Shown: one piece after another, positions 1 to 5,715 of the stretch
Position numbering within the stretch: position 1 is the first letter of the stretch
Layout of the letters: each line of letters opens with the position of its first letter
Assembly: GCA_023451915.1 (NCBI GenBank)
Contig: JAEXXS010000263.1
Span: 1-6,278, forward strand
DNA: 6,278 nucleotides
Source of the DNA: Pseudomonadota bacterium
GTDB lineage: Bacteria > Pseudomonadota > Alphaproteobacteria > Rhizobiales > Rhizobiaceae
Direction: 5' to 3'
Notes under the pieces: generated by a model
The model's input: the letters and a program-made list of their open reading frames with translations, nothing else
What the model was told of the DNA's origin: nothing
Databases searched by the model: none
Translations under genes and position numbers: made by a program

Positions 1-442
1 GGACTGCTTCCGCCTGCATGAAGCCGACGCGCTCATTGTCGAACGAGATGTAGGCATCGATATCGGCATTGAGGATCAGGCGGTCATAGGACAAAACCTT
101 GATACCGGATGCCTTGGCATCGGCGACAACCGCATCAAAAACCTTTGAGTTCATCGGCACGATGACAATAGCGTCGACGCCCTGTGCAATCAGGTTTTCA
201 ACCTGCTTGACCTGCTTTTCTTCGTTACCGTCAGCCGACTGCACATTGACCTTGGCGCCCAGCTTTTCGGCCGCTTCAATGAAATAGTCGCGGTCACGCG
301 CCCAGCGCTCAACACGAAGATCGTCAATGGAAAAACCGATGACCGGATTTTCCGGTGAAGCATAGACCGGCGTGGCCGCCATGGCGCCAATGCCCAAAGC
401 CGCGGCAACCAGCGCGCCGGTCAGAAAATTACGACGTTTCAT
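1..442 (-). CDS. xylF: D-xylose ABC transporter periplasmic binding protein, N-terminal part (runs off left edge)
   Basis: Periplasmic receptor that would bind D-xylose and hand it to the XylH/XylG membrane complex. Only the first 147 codons are present, against roughly 330 residues for the family. After the signal peptide (about residues 1-28, cleavage near VYA-S) the order of motifs follows XylF: IDDLRVERW at 39-47, LGAKVNVQSADGNEE at 61-75, VLSYDRLI at 116-123 and ADIDAYISFDNE at 126-137. In E. coli XylF the matching Arg, Asp-Arg and Asn (here R46, D120-R121, N136) contact the sugar, as I recall. The start is ATG 442-440, because a GGAGGAG ribosome binding site (455-449) lies 6 nt upstream. 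An in-frame ATG two codons earlier would leave no spacing. The signal peptide begins MKRRNFLTG, which looks like a twin-arginine motif. The gene is divergent from the hydrolase at 854; xylG and xylH are probably to the left. The family call is firm; the exact sugar is inferred from similarity to XylF. Confidence 0.93.
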   Translation of the reverse strand, partial: MKRRNFLTGALVAAALGIGAMAATPVYASPENPVIGFSIDDLRVERWARDRDYFIEAAEKLGAKVNVQSADGNEEKQVKQVENLIAQGVDAIVIVPMNSKVFDAVVADAKASGIKVLSYDRLILNADIDAYISFDNERVGFMQAEAV

Positions 443-448
443 GCACAT

Positions 449-455
449 CTCCTCC
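449..455 (-). promoter_or_regulatory. Strong ribosome binding site of xylF
   Basis: The minus strand reads GGAGGAG here, 6 nt before the ATG at 442-440. This near-perfect Shine-Dalgarno sequence decides between the two in-frame ATG codons (448 and 442) in favour of 442. Confidence 0.85.
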
Positions 456-462
456 AAACAAC

Positions 463-481
463 ACCGGCTTGCTAACCGGTT
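463..481. promoter_or_regulatory. Inverted repeat in the xylF leader, possible operator
   Basis: ACCGG (463-467) and CCGGT (476-480) form an inverted repeat just upstream of the xylF ribosome binding site. Its right part contains the perfect palindrome AACCGGTT (474-481), which fits the AANCGNTT core common to LacI-family operators. Flanking positions do not match the fuller GNAANCGNTTNC consensus, so the call is weak. Xylose genes in several alphaproteobacteria are controlled by a LacI- or ROK-type XylR, which makes a repressor site in this leader plausible. It could equally be a small RNA hairpin near the start codon. Confidence 0.3.
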
Positions 482-554
482 GATACCAAACCGCGCCCCC
501 GAACGTATTCCGCCCCCGGAGTTCGGCACGACAAAACAGCCCACTTTGGAGCTG

Positions 555-582
555 CTTATTCTTGAATGGCTGATCCTCCCAA
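555..582 (-). promoter_or_regulatory. Possible xylF promoter
   Basis: The minus strand shows TTGGGA (582-577, 4 of 6 to the -35 consensus), a 16-nt spacer and AATAAG (560-555, 4 of 6 to the -10 consensus). That would give a leader of about 105 nt containing the inverted repeat at 463-481. An imperfect inverted repeat, CTTTGGAG (544-551) with CTCCCAAAG (576-584), flanks this element. The match is only moderate. Confidence 0.25.
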
Positions 583-781
583 AGGCGTTCTGCGCCAAGA
601 TCACCCCGTCGGACAGTATGCAAACGACATACCGCCCTATCCTCAGGAACCATTGATACGTGAAGAAAGATGAATAGCAAGCACTTTTTGATTTACGTAC
701 CTCATTTCGATCCTGCGACCTCAATCGAGGCGTCGCGGCGTACCTGCGTTTGCTTCCATTGCGTGAACACGACAGAGCCGA

Positions 782-822
782 TTGTCCGAAACTTGACAAC
801 ACGTCTATAAGTTCAGCTGAAT
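782..822 (+). promoter_or_regulatory. Possible promoter(s) of the hydrolase gene
   Basis: Two overlapping candidates are visible. One pairs TTGTCC (782-787) with TATAAG (806-811) over an 18-nt spacer. The other pairs a perfect TTGACA (793-798) with a poor CTGAAT (817-822), also 18 nt apart. The palindrome TTCAGCTGAA (812-821) overlaps the second -10 and lies just downstream of the first, where a regulator could block transcription. The sequence does not show which is used. Confidence 0.35.
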
Positions 823-853
823 TCGCTTCAGACAAGATTTAAGACGGTGAGTG

Positions 854-1789
854 ATGAAAGCAGCAATCGAGCAACTCTTTCCCGGTTTCGAAATGCACTC
901 TGTCGAAACGAACGATGTTCGGTTCTCCGTCATGGCGGGCGGCAAAGGCGTGCCTGTTCTGCTGTTGCATGGTTATCCGGAAACCATGGCGGCCTGGCAT
1001 CGAATCGCACCGGAGCTCGCGCAATCCTGCGCCGTCATTGTCCCCGATCTGCCAGGCTATGGACGCAGTCGCATCACTTCCAATCCCGCTGGCGCAGGTT
1101 CCAAGCGGCGCATGGCTGCAAGTCTGGTGGAGTTGATGCAAGCGCTTGGCCACGACCGGTTCGTGGTGATCGGGCATGATCGCGGCGGCCGGGTCGCTTA
1201 TCGTATGGCGCTGGATCATCCAGACAAGGTGCTTGGGCTCGCCTCCGTTACGGTCGTGCCGACAGCGGAAATGTGGGAAGGCGCGAGCAAGGCCTTCGGT
1301 ATGGGCGCTTGGCACTGGTTTATGCTGGCCCAGCCGGAGCCGCTGCCGGAAATGCTCTTGTCCGGCAATCCACGGTTCATGATCGATATGACCTTGCAGA
1401 AGATGGCGCTTGGTCTCGACAAACTGCATCCGCTTGCACTTGCAGATTACCGGGAAGCGTTTGAAAGCGCCGAAGTCAGACATTGGATATGCGAGGATTA
1501 TCGCGCTGGAGCTGGCGCGGACGAAACCGACGATCTTGCGGATCGCGCTGAAGGACGGCGCATTCATGTGCCGGTTCTGGTTTTCTGGGAGGAGGGCCGA
1601 CGCTATGGCGGCGGGCGTGAACCACTCAGTATCTGGGCGGATTGGGCTAGCGATATTGACGGGGAAGGACTGGCCGGCGGTCACCTGCTGCCCGAAACCG
1701 CAGCCGGTCCCATATTGGCGCGCCTAGCCCCCTTTCTCCGTAAAATCGATGCCGGTATATCGAATATAGAGAAGGAAATGGGTCGTTAA
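854..1789 (+). CDS. Alpha/beta hydrolase, haloacetate (fluoroacetate) dehalogenase-like
   Basis: Predicted cytoplasmic alpha/beta-hydrolase of 311 residues, close to the usual 290-310. Residues 39-43 (HGYPE) match the oxyanion loop, and GHDRGGR at 107-113 is the nucleophile elbow with Asp109 as nucleophile. Arg110 and Arg113 sit where fluoroacetate dehalogenase binds the carboxylate, and AWHWF (152-156) plus DYRAG (215-219) supply the His, Trp and Tyr that form its halide pocket. GGH at 275-277 gives the catalytic His277. The expected acid after strand 6 (Asp134 in the Rhodopseudomonas enzyme, as I recall) is Thr133 in VTVVPT. Glu246 or Glu247 in FWEEG after strand 7 might replace it. Dehalogenase activity is therefore uncertain; an epoxide hydrolase or ester hydrolase role is possible. 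Start choice: ATG 854, with GTG 851 immediately before as an alternative; the ribosome binding site is weak for both. It lies 145 nt upstream of a NitT/TauT-type importer on the same strand and may share its substrate. It has no signal peptide. Confidence 0.85.
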   Translation: MKAAIEQLFPGFEMHSVETNDVRFSVMAGGKGVPVLLLHGYPETMAAWHRIAPELAQSCAVIVPDLPGYGRSRITSNPAGAGSKRRMAASLVELMQALGHDRFVVIGHDRGGRVAYRMALDHPDKVLGLASVTVVPTAEMWEGASKAFGMGAWHWFMLAQPEPLPEMLLSGNPRFMIDMTLQKMALGLDKLHPLALADYREAFESAEVRHWICEDYRAGAGADETDDLADRAEGRRIHVPVLVFWEEGRRYGGGREPLSIWADWASDIDGEGLAGGHLLPETAAGPILARLAPFLRKIDAGISNIEKEMGR

Positions 1790-1794
1790 TCTTA

Positions 1795-1823
1795 TTGAAA
1801 ATCCCGCCCCATGGCTTTATGCG
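1795..1823 (+). promoter_or_regulatory. Weak promoter candidate before the binding-protein gene
   Basis: TTGAAA (1795-1800, 5 of 6 to the -35 consensus) is followed after 17 nt by TATGCG (1818-1823, only 3 of 6). It starts just after the hydrolase stop codon. The rest of the 1790-1934 gap shows no terminator and no riboswitch that I recognise, so read-through from the hydrolase is equally possible. Confidence 0.2.
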
Positions 1824-1920
1824 AAAGCAATCTTCCATATTTTCCCATGGTAGAGACGTAATGAAATTGTGTTTGCCGGGCTTCCGAGGAAATCTATTGC
1901 GCCGGACCGACACCTGCATC

Positions 1921-1929
1921 GGAGGAGAG
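1921..1929 (+). promoter_or_regulatory. Ribosome binding site fixing the binding-protein start
   Basis: GGAGGAGAG lies 5 nt before ATG 1935, closer to optimal than any other start in this frame. It rules out the 22-residue upstream extension. Confidence 0.8.
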
Positions 1930-1934
1930 CCAGA

Positions 1935-2957
1935 ATGGATTTCACGCTGACACGCCGTCAGACCTTGATGGGACTTGGTGCATTTGGCATCACTACGGCT
2001 TTTGGCTCCCCTGCTCGCGCGGCGACGCGAAACCTGGCTGTGCTCCATCTGGCAAGCCATGCGCCAAGCTATATCGCGCATGAGCGTGGCTATTTCAAAG
2101 ATGCGGGCCTCGATATCGAGTTGAAGTTCTTCGAAGCCGCACAGCCTATGGCTGTCGCCATCGCATCAGGCGATGCCGATTTCGGTGTGACAGCAATGAG
2201 TGGCGGTCTGATCAGCCTAGCCGACAAAGGCGCGATCAAGGTGATCGGTGGCGCGCTTGCAGAAGAAAAAGGCATTGTCGGCAATGTCATTCTGGCCTCC
2301 AACAAGGCCTATGAAGGTGGGCTGAATGATCCGTCCAAGCTGGCAGGACACAGCTTCGGCATCACCACGGCGGGATCCTCATTCCATTTCATGGCGCACA
2401 AAATCGCCAAGGCCAACAATATTCCGCTTTCTGAAATCCAACTCCGCCCATTGCAGAAACTCGGCGCTGTTGTTGGCGCTCTCTCGACCGGCCAGATCGA
2501 TTCCTGGGCGATCCAGCCCAATATCGCCAAAAAGCTCGTCCGCGAAGGCGCTGCAAAGCAAATCGGCCTCGTCTCCGATTATGCGCCGGATTATCAAGTC
2601 ACAACAGCATTTACGTCTACCAAGAATGCGCATGACGAGCGCGCTATGACAGAAGCTTTTGTCAAAGCCTATTCCAAGGCAATCGATGATTATAATGCAG
2701 CCTTTGTGGACAATACCGCAGACGACGCGGCGCGCGACGATATTGCAAAGATCGTGCACAAGTATGTCGAAAGCGACAGCCCATTCGAGACGGCAAAGCA
2801 GAACCTGATCGATGGCGCGATGCGCATCAACAAGGGGCTGGCTCTGTCCCTCAATAGTTGTGTCGAGCAACTCGATTGGTTCCGGTCTGAAGGCATGGTC
2901 AAGGAAGCCGTCACGCAGGAAAAGCTGTTCGACACCTCCTACGTCAAGACAATCTAA
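1935..2957 (+). CDS. NitT/TauT-family ABC transporter substrate-binding protein (SsuA/TauA/NMT1-like)
   Basis: Periplasmic receptor of 340 residues for an ABC importer of the nitrate/sulfonate/taurine class. The N-terminus MDFTLTRRQTLMG followed by a hydrophobic stretch and SPARA-A (cleavage after about residue 29) is a signal peptide with a twin-arginine-like motif. The mature protein starts with the family pattern: LAVLHLASHAPSYIAHERGYFKD, then GLDIELKFF, then the ligand-loop region around ASGDADFGVTAMSGGLISLADKG. GITTAGSSFHFMA and GALSTGQIDSWAIQPN follow the SsuA/NMT1 fold. The start is ATG 1935, since GGAGGAGAG (1921-1929) lies just upstream and the signal peptide begins there; an in-frame extension to 1869 would bury the signal sequence. 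The ATPase and permease follow. The ligand cannot be read from the sequence: aliphatic sulfonates, taurine, nitrate, pyrimidines and aromatic acids are all handled by this family. Confidence 0.9.
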   Translation: MDFTLTRRQTLMGLGAFGITTAFGSPARAATRNLAVLHLASHAPSYIAHERGYFKDAGLDIELKFFEAAQPMAVAIASGDADFGVTAMSGGLISLADKGAIKVIGGALAEEKGIVGNVILASNKAYEGGLNDPSKLAGHSFGITTAGSSFHFMAHKIAKANNIPLSEIQLRPLQKLGAVVGALSTGQIDSWAIQPNIAKKLVREGAAKQIGLVSDYAPDYQVTTAFTSTKNAHDERAMTEAFVKAYSKAIDDYNAAFVDNTADDAARDDIAKIVHKYVESDSPFETAKQNLIDGAMRINKGLALSLNSCVEQLDWFRSEGMVKEAVTQEKLFDTSYVKTI

Positions 2958-2979
2958 TCAAGCCAAGACTGAACATTCC

Positions 2980-3003
2980 GTGCCCGGCGGTTTTCCCGGG
3001 CAT
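2980..3003 (+). other. GC-rich hairpin after the binding-protein gene
   Basis: TGCCCGG (2981-2987) and CCGGGCA (2996-3002) form a perfect 7-bp stem around an 8-nt loop, with a possible G-U pair outside it. No T-run follows, so it is not a classical terminator. Hairpins at this place in ABC importer operons often stabilise the binding-protein part of the message so that the receptor is made in excess over the membrane parts; applying that here is inference. Confidence 0.5.
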
Positions 3004-3041
3004 CTATCCCCTGGACAGTCATCTCAAACCGGGTTGTCATT

Positions 3042-3061
3042 GTCGGAAGCTGACTTCCGAC
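3042..3061 (+). promoter_or_regulatory. Perfect 8-bp hairpin abutting the ATPase ribosome binding site
   Basis: GTCGGAAG (3042-3049) and CTTCCGAC (3054-3061) pair perfectly around the loop CTGA. The stem ends directly before TGGAG (3062-3066), the ribosome binding site of the ATPase at 3072. As RNA it could limit ribosome access and lower expression of ATPase and permease relative to the binding protein. As DNA it is a 20-base inverted repeat that a regulator could bind. Confidence 0.55.
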
Positions 3062-3071
3062 TGGAGTTGAA

Positions 3072-3839
3072 ATGGATTTGCAGCTTAGGTACGTCAGCCA
3101 TGCGTATGGTCCCGTCGAAGTTCTGAAAGATATCTCACTCACCATCCCGCAAGGGCAGATTGTCTGCCTGATCGGTCCTTCCGGCTGCGGAAAGTCTACG
3201 CTCCTGCGTTTTCTGGGCGGGCTTGAACGACCATCTTCCGGTGAGGTGCTGCAGATCGGCGCGCCGCCGAAAGGATCACTCAATCCTCTCACCTATGTTT
3301 TCCAGCATTTTGCGCTGCTGCCGTGGCGCACCGTGGAAGGAAACATCAAGCTTGTGCTGGAGGGCCATGGGCTTGGCCGGACGGAGATGAATCAAATCGT
3401 CACCAACGTGCTGGAACGCACCCGGCTTTCAGATTTCCGACAGGCTCTACCAAAGCAATTGTCAGGCGGCATGCGTCAGCGTGTGGCGATAGCGCGCGCC
3501 TTGTCGGTGCGTCCCGCCGTCATGCTGATGGATGAACCCCTGTCGGCGCTCGATAGCCAGACACGGGAACTGCTGATGGACGATCTAATTGCGCTGTGGA
3601 CGCGCCAGCCATTCACATCAGTCTATGTTACGCACAATCTCAACGAGGCGGTGCGGCTCGGTCATCGGGTCGTCGTGCTTTCGCGAAGGCCGGGCCGGAT
3701 CAGGGAAATTGTCGATATCGATATTCCTCTTTCCGAGCGTCATCTTGGCGATCCCGTTCTTGAAGATAAGCAGAAACAGCTTTGGGAGCTGATGCGGGCG
3801 GAAGCACAGGCGGCAGATCAGGAGTTGATCAATGGTTGA
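3072..3839 (+). CDS. NitT/TauT-family ABC transporter ATP-binding protein
   Basis: Cytoplasmic ATPase of 255 residues that would power the importer; full length for the SsuB/TauB class. All nucleotide-binding motifs are intact: Walker A GPSGCGKST (35-43), Q-loop Gln78 in VFQHF, signature LSGGMRQR (130-137), Walker B VMLMDEP (150-156), D-loop SALD (158-161) and switch His188 in VTHN. The stretch FALLPWRTVEGNI (80-92) after the Q-loop and HNLNEAVRLGHRVVVLS (188-204) are typical of the SsuB/TauB group. The start is ATG 3072 with TGGAG 5 nt upstream. The stop overlaps the permease start by 8 nt, so the two are almost certainly translationally coupled. The 114-nt gap before it holds two hairpins, suggesting lower expression than the binding protein. 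Confidence 0.95.
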   Translation: MDLQLRYVSHAYGPVEVLKDISLTIPQGQIVCLIGPSGCGKSTLLRFLGGLERPSSGEVLQIGAPPKGSLNPLTYVFQHFALLPWRTVEGNIKLVLEGHGLGRTEMNQIVTNVLERTRLSDFRQALPKQLSGGMRQRVAIARALSVRPAVMLMDEPLSALDSQTRELLMDDLIALWTRQPFTSVYVTHNLNEAVRLGHRVVVLSRRPGRIREIVDIDIPLSERHLGDPVLEDKQKQLWELMRAEAQAADQELING

Positions 3840-4653
3840 GATCGCAGAGATGAAGCAGCCTGACCAGGATGTTCGCCCCGTTCCCTTCAGGGGTGGCGGC
3901 TTCGCACCCCAGCCGGTTCGCCATATGGCCTTGATCCTGTTCGTAGCGCTGCTGGCTCTCGCGGAAATCGGGACGCGCAGCGGCTTCATTTCCAACCTGA
4001 CATTGCCGCGCCCGTCCGCCGTGCTCGAAACCTTCGTCCAGCTGTGGCAGACCGGCTTGTTATGGCAGCATCTGCTGCCGTCGCTGCGGCGGCTTGTTGT
4101 CGGGGCCAGCCTTGGCATTGCGGTCGGTGTCGGTCTCGGCGTCATGATCGGCTTGTTCAGCTATATACGCGCCGGTCTGGTGCCGCTCGTCGCAGCCCTC
4201 TTCCCGATCCCCAAGATCGCGCTCCTGCCACTCTTCGTAATCTGGTTCGGCATCGACGAAATGTCGAAATATATGCTCATTGCCTTCGGCACCTTTACAC
4301 CCACTGTCGTCGCCACTTATGGGGCGGTTGATAATGTGGATCGTTCGCTTGTGCGCATGGGTCAGAGCTTCGGTCTCGGATGGTGGTCCATCGTGCGCAA
4401 GATCATCCTGCCTGGGGCCTTTCCGGCAATCTTGTCGGGATTGCGGGTGTCGATCTCCATCGCCATCATTCTTTTGGTCGCGGCTGAAATGCTCGGTGCC
4501 CAGTTCGGCGTCGGTTCCTATATTCTTGAAGCCGGATCGCTTTACGATCTTGAAAAGCTATTTGCGGGCGTCACGATCCTGTCGGCGATGGGGCTGATCG
4601 TCAATTTCATCATCGGGCAGATCGAGAAGCGCTTCCTGACCTGGCGGGGCTGA
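3832..4653 (+). CDS. NitT/TauT-family ABC transporter permease
   Basis: Inner-membrane permease of 273 residues, usual for SsuC/TauC-type proteins, probably acting as a homodimer. A hydrophilic N-terminal segment of about 30 residues precedes hydrophobic spans near 32-48, 87-110, 115-138, 146-165, 205-225 and 244-263, giving about six membrane helices. The cytoplasmic coupling (EAA-like) loop is at about 177-204, reading GQSFGLGWWSIVRKIILPGAFPAI, with the conserved G and the I-x-LP part that contacts the ATPase. LTLPRPSAVLETF (56-68) and FPIPKIALLPLFVIWFG (124-140) are family hallmarks. The start is ATG 3832, overlapping the ATPase stop, with GGAG at 3821-3824 inside the ATPase gene. It is the last gene of the plus-strand run; the next gene is convergent. 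Confidence 0.94.
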   Translation: MVEIAEMKQPDQDVRPVPFRGGGFAPQPVRHMALILFVALLALAEIGTRSGFISNLTLPRPSAVLETFVQLWQTGLLWQHLLPSLRRLVVGASLGIAVGVGLGVMIGLFSYIRAGLVPLVAALFPIPKIALLPLFVIWFGIDEMSKYMLIAFGTFTPTVVATYGAVDNVDRSLVRMGQSFGLGWWSIVRKIILPGAFPAILSGLRVSISIAIILLVAAEMLGAQFGVGSYILEAGSLYDLEKLFAGVTILSAMGLIVNFIIGQIEKRFLTWRG

Positions 4654-4655
4654 TC

Positions 4656-4674
4656 CAGGTGATGTTCTCACCTG
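4656..4674. terminator. Hairpin between convergent genes, possible terminator
   Basis: CAGGTGA (4656-4662) and TCACCTG (4668-4674) form a perfect 7-bp stem with a 5-nt loop, 2 nt after the permease stop. On the plus strand no T-run follows directly; the nearest is TTTTTT at 4695-4700, 20 nt on and inside the end of the convergent gene. On the minus strand there is no T-run either. It may act as a weak or Rho-assisted end for one or both transcripts. Confidence 0.4.
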
Positions 4675-4692
4675 CTTGGTAATGCGACGTCA

Positions 4693-5607
4693 TCAATTTT
4701 TTGAAGGCAAGCCAAGGAGTTGACGAACGCCATCCTTTGAGAAAGGTTGGGCCAATTGTGCAAAAAAGCCCTTTGCGACATGCCCATTGATGCCGATATC
4801 TGTCGAAGAGGATCGATCCGGATTAAGATAGGTCCGGAAAATCAGGTCGAACAAGACTATGTTCTCGCCGTAATTTGTATTTCCTTCACGAATATCCTTT
4901 GAATGGTGCCAGCGATGGAGCCGGGGCGTGCTAAACACATAGTCAAATATTCCCGTGCGCATGTCGACATTGCAATGGGTGAGAATGCCTGCAAAGGCAG
5001 TAACGGCACCTAGCCACCAAAAGATATGCAGCGGTGCGCCCAAAAAATAAAGCGGAGCCTGGCTCAGCGCTATCTTGAAAAGGGAGTCCATGACATGAAA
5101 CCGCCCGGTATTGACCACCCAAAGCCGGGTTACAGAATGATGCAATGCGTGGAAACGCCAGAAGAATAAACGTTCGTGCGCAATGCGATGCGACCAGTAC
5201 AGGCCGAACTCTGCAATGACAACCGCCAGCGTCACCTGTAGAACGAATGGCAATGTGGATGGCCAAAAACTGAACTGAAGCCCAGCCAACGGCTGCAGGA
5301 AACCGGCAACAATCATGGGGAAGAGTGCCGCAGCAAGCGCGGCTGTTTGAACGAGCCCCTTGGTCAACAGCGTATGGGCGATATCATTGAAGGCTTCGCC
5401 ATCCGCCTCGAGCCAGCGGCCCTCATACGGAATGATGCGTTCCATGATAAACAGCGTAGCGACAGCGATGGCATACACAATGGTGAACAATGCCATAGGA
5501 TAATCGCTGTCGAAGGCGAACTTGGCGCCAACCAGCCCGGAGAACAACACCAATGGCCATCCGCAATATCGGAGAGCCCATCTGAATGGCTCAAAGTTCA
5601 ATGTCAC
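4693..5607 (-). CDS. Sterol desaturase / fatty acid hydroxylase superfamily membrane protein
   Basis: Integral-membrane non-heme di-iron oxygenase of 304 residues. The three histidine boxes that bind iron are present in order and with family spacing: HRIAH (140-144), HALHH (153-157) and HRWHH (231-235), with further histidines at 171 and 211. Hydrophobic spans are visible near 17-32, 37-55, 85-104, 118-138 and 185-208. Both ends are hydrophilic, and PERL-like sterol-binding features are not apparent. The family hydroxylates or desaturates lipids; in alphaproteobacteria members act on ornithine lipids (OlsE), carotenoids or other lipids, and the substrate cannot be read here. The start is GTG 5607-5605, supported by GGAG about 8 nt upstream (AGGAG in the minus-strand leader); the first internal ATG (residue 38) would lose the first membrane span. 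It is convergent with the permease, so it is not part of the transporter operon. Confidence 0.9.
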   Translation of the reverse strand: MTLNFEPFRWALRYCGWPLVLFSGLVGAKFAFDSDYPMALFTIVYAIAVATLFIMERIIPYEGRWLEADGEAFNDIAHTLLTKGLVQTAALAAALFPMIVAGFLQPLAGLQFSFWPSTLPFVLQVTLAVVIAEFGLYWSHRIAHERLFFWRFHALHHSVTRLWVVNTGRFHVMDSLFKIALSQAPLYFLGAPLHIFWWLGAVTAFAGILTHCNVDMRTGIFDYVFSTPRLHRWHHSKDIREGNTNYGENIVLFDLIFRTYLNPDRSSSTDIGINGHVAKGFFAQLAQPFSKDGVRQLLGLPSKN

Positions 5608-5655
5608 TTTGAAGCTCCTATCTCTATGAACTTCTAATCTTTTCTGCGTACGAAT

Positions 5656-5715
5656 CTAAGTATAACGTAAAGGGCGGACAAATAGGAACAGGTATGTCAT
5701 TGGCTTGAGACTCAA
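5656..5715 (-). CDS. Possible 19-residue leader ORF upstream of the hydroxylase
   Basis: On the minus strand GGAGG (5726-5722) lies 6 nt before a TTG (5715-5713) that opens a 19-codon frame ending in TAG (5658-5656), 48 nt before the hydroxylase start. The peptide would read MSLKPMTYLFLFVRPLRYT, with a short hydrophobic core; an internal ATG at residue 6 is an alternative start. The GGAGG falls in the loop of a possible stem (5708-5743) and the TTG falls inside the palindrome 5703-5717. It has no recognisable homologue, and a good ribosome-binding match can arise by chance, so this is a candidate only. Confidence 0.22.
   Translation of the reverse strand: MSLKPMTYLFLFVRPLRYT
5659..5664 (-). 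promoter_or_regulatory. Possible -10 box of the hydroxylase gene
   Basis: The minus strand reads TATACT (5 of 6 to the -10 consensus), about 52 nt before the GTG start. The region 17 nt upstream has no good -35 hexamer, so an activator-dependent promoter is possible. The palindrome at 5703-5717 lies upstream of it. If this box is used, the leader ORF at 5656-5715 would not be fully transcribed, so the two calls compete. Confidence 0.25.

Larger units (their letters stand above)
443..853. other. Divergent intergenic region between xylF and the hydrolase
   Basis: This 411-base stretch lies between two divergently transcribed genes and should hold both promoters. The xylF side (443-600) carries the ribosome binding site, the inverted repeat at 463-481 and a possible promoter. 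The middle (about 600-780) shows no convincing gene; an 83-codon minus-strand frame across 429-680 overlaps the xylF leader and has no family-like features. An imperfect hairpin with GCGAC (715-719) and GTCGC (732-736) arms lies in the middle. The hydrolase side (780-853) has promoter-like hexamers and a TTCAGCTGAA palindrome (812-821). Confidence 0.7.

Noticed and set aside
429..680. 83-codon minus-strand frame upstream of xylF
   Set aside because: It overlaps the xylF ribosome binding site and first codons in another frame and has no family-like content; the leader elements explain the region better.
839..1684. 281-codon open frame on the minus strand opposite the hydrolase
   Set aside because: It lies antisense to a gene with clear family motifs, and its own translation shows no domain-like pattern. 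Long antisense frames are common in GC-rich genes.
1808..1850. CCCATGG occurring twice, 36 nt apart
   Set aside because: Seven bases repeated once in a short gap is weak evidence, and neither copy aligns with a promoter or other element.
1869..1934. 22-residue N-terminal extension of the binding protein
   Set aside because: The upstream start lacks a good ribosome binding site and would place charged residues before the signal peptide. GGAGGAGAG points to ATG 1935.
1790..1934. TPP or other riboswitch ahead of the importer, as seen for some NMT1-type transporters
   Set aside because: The CTGAGA and ACCTGATCTGGATAATGCCAGCG-like elements of a TPP riboswitch are absent, and I see no other known riboswitch core.
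2379..2870. 163-codon minus-strand frame opposite the binding-protein gene
   Set aside because: Antisense shadow; the plus-strand product matches the SsuA/TauA family throughout.
3618..4145. 175-codon minus-strand frame across the ATPase-permease junction
   Set aside because: It opposes two well-supported, overlapping genes and shows no recognisable protein features.
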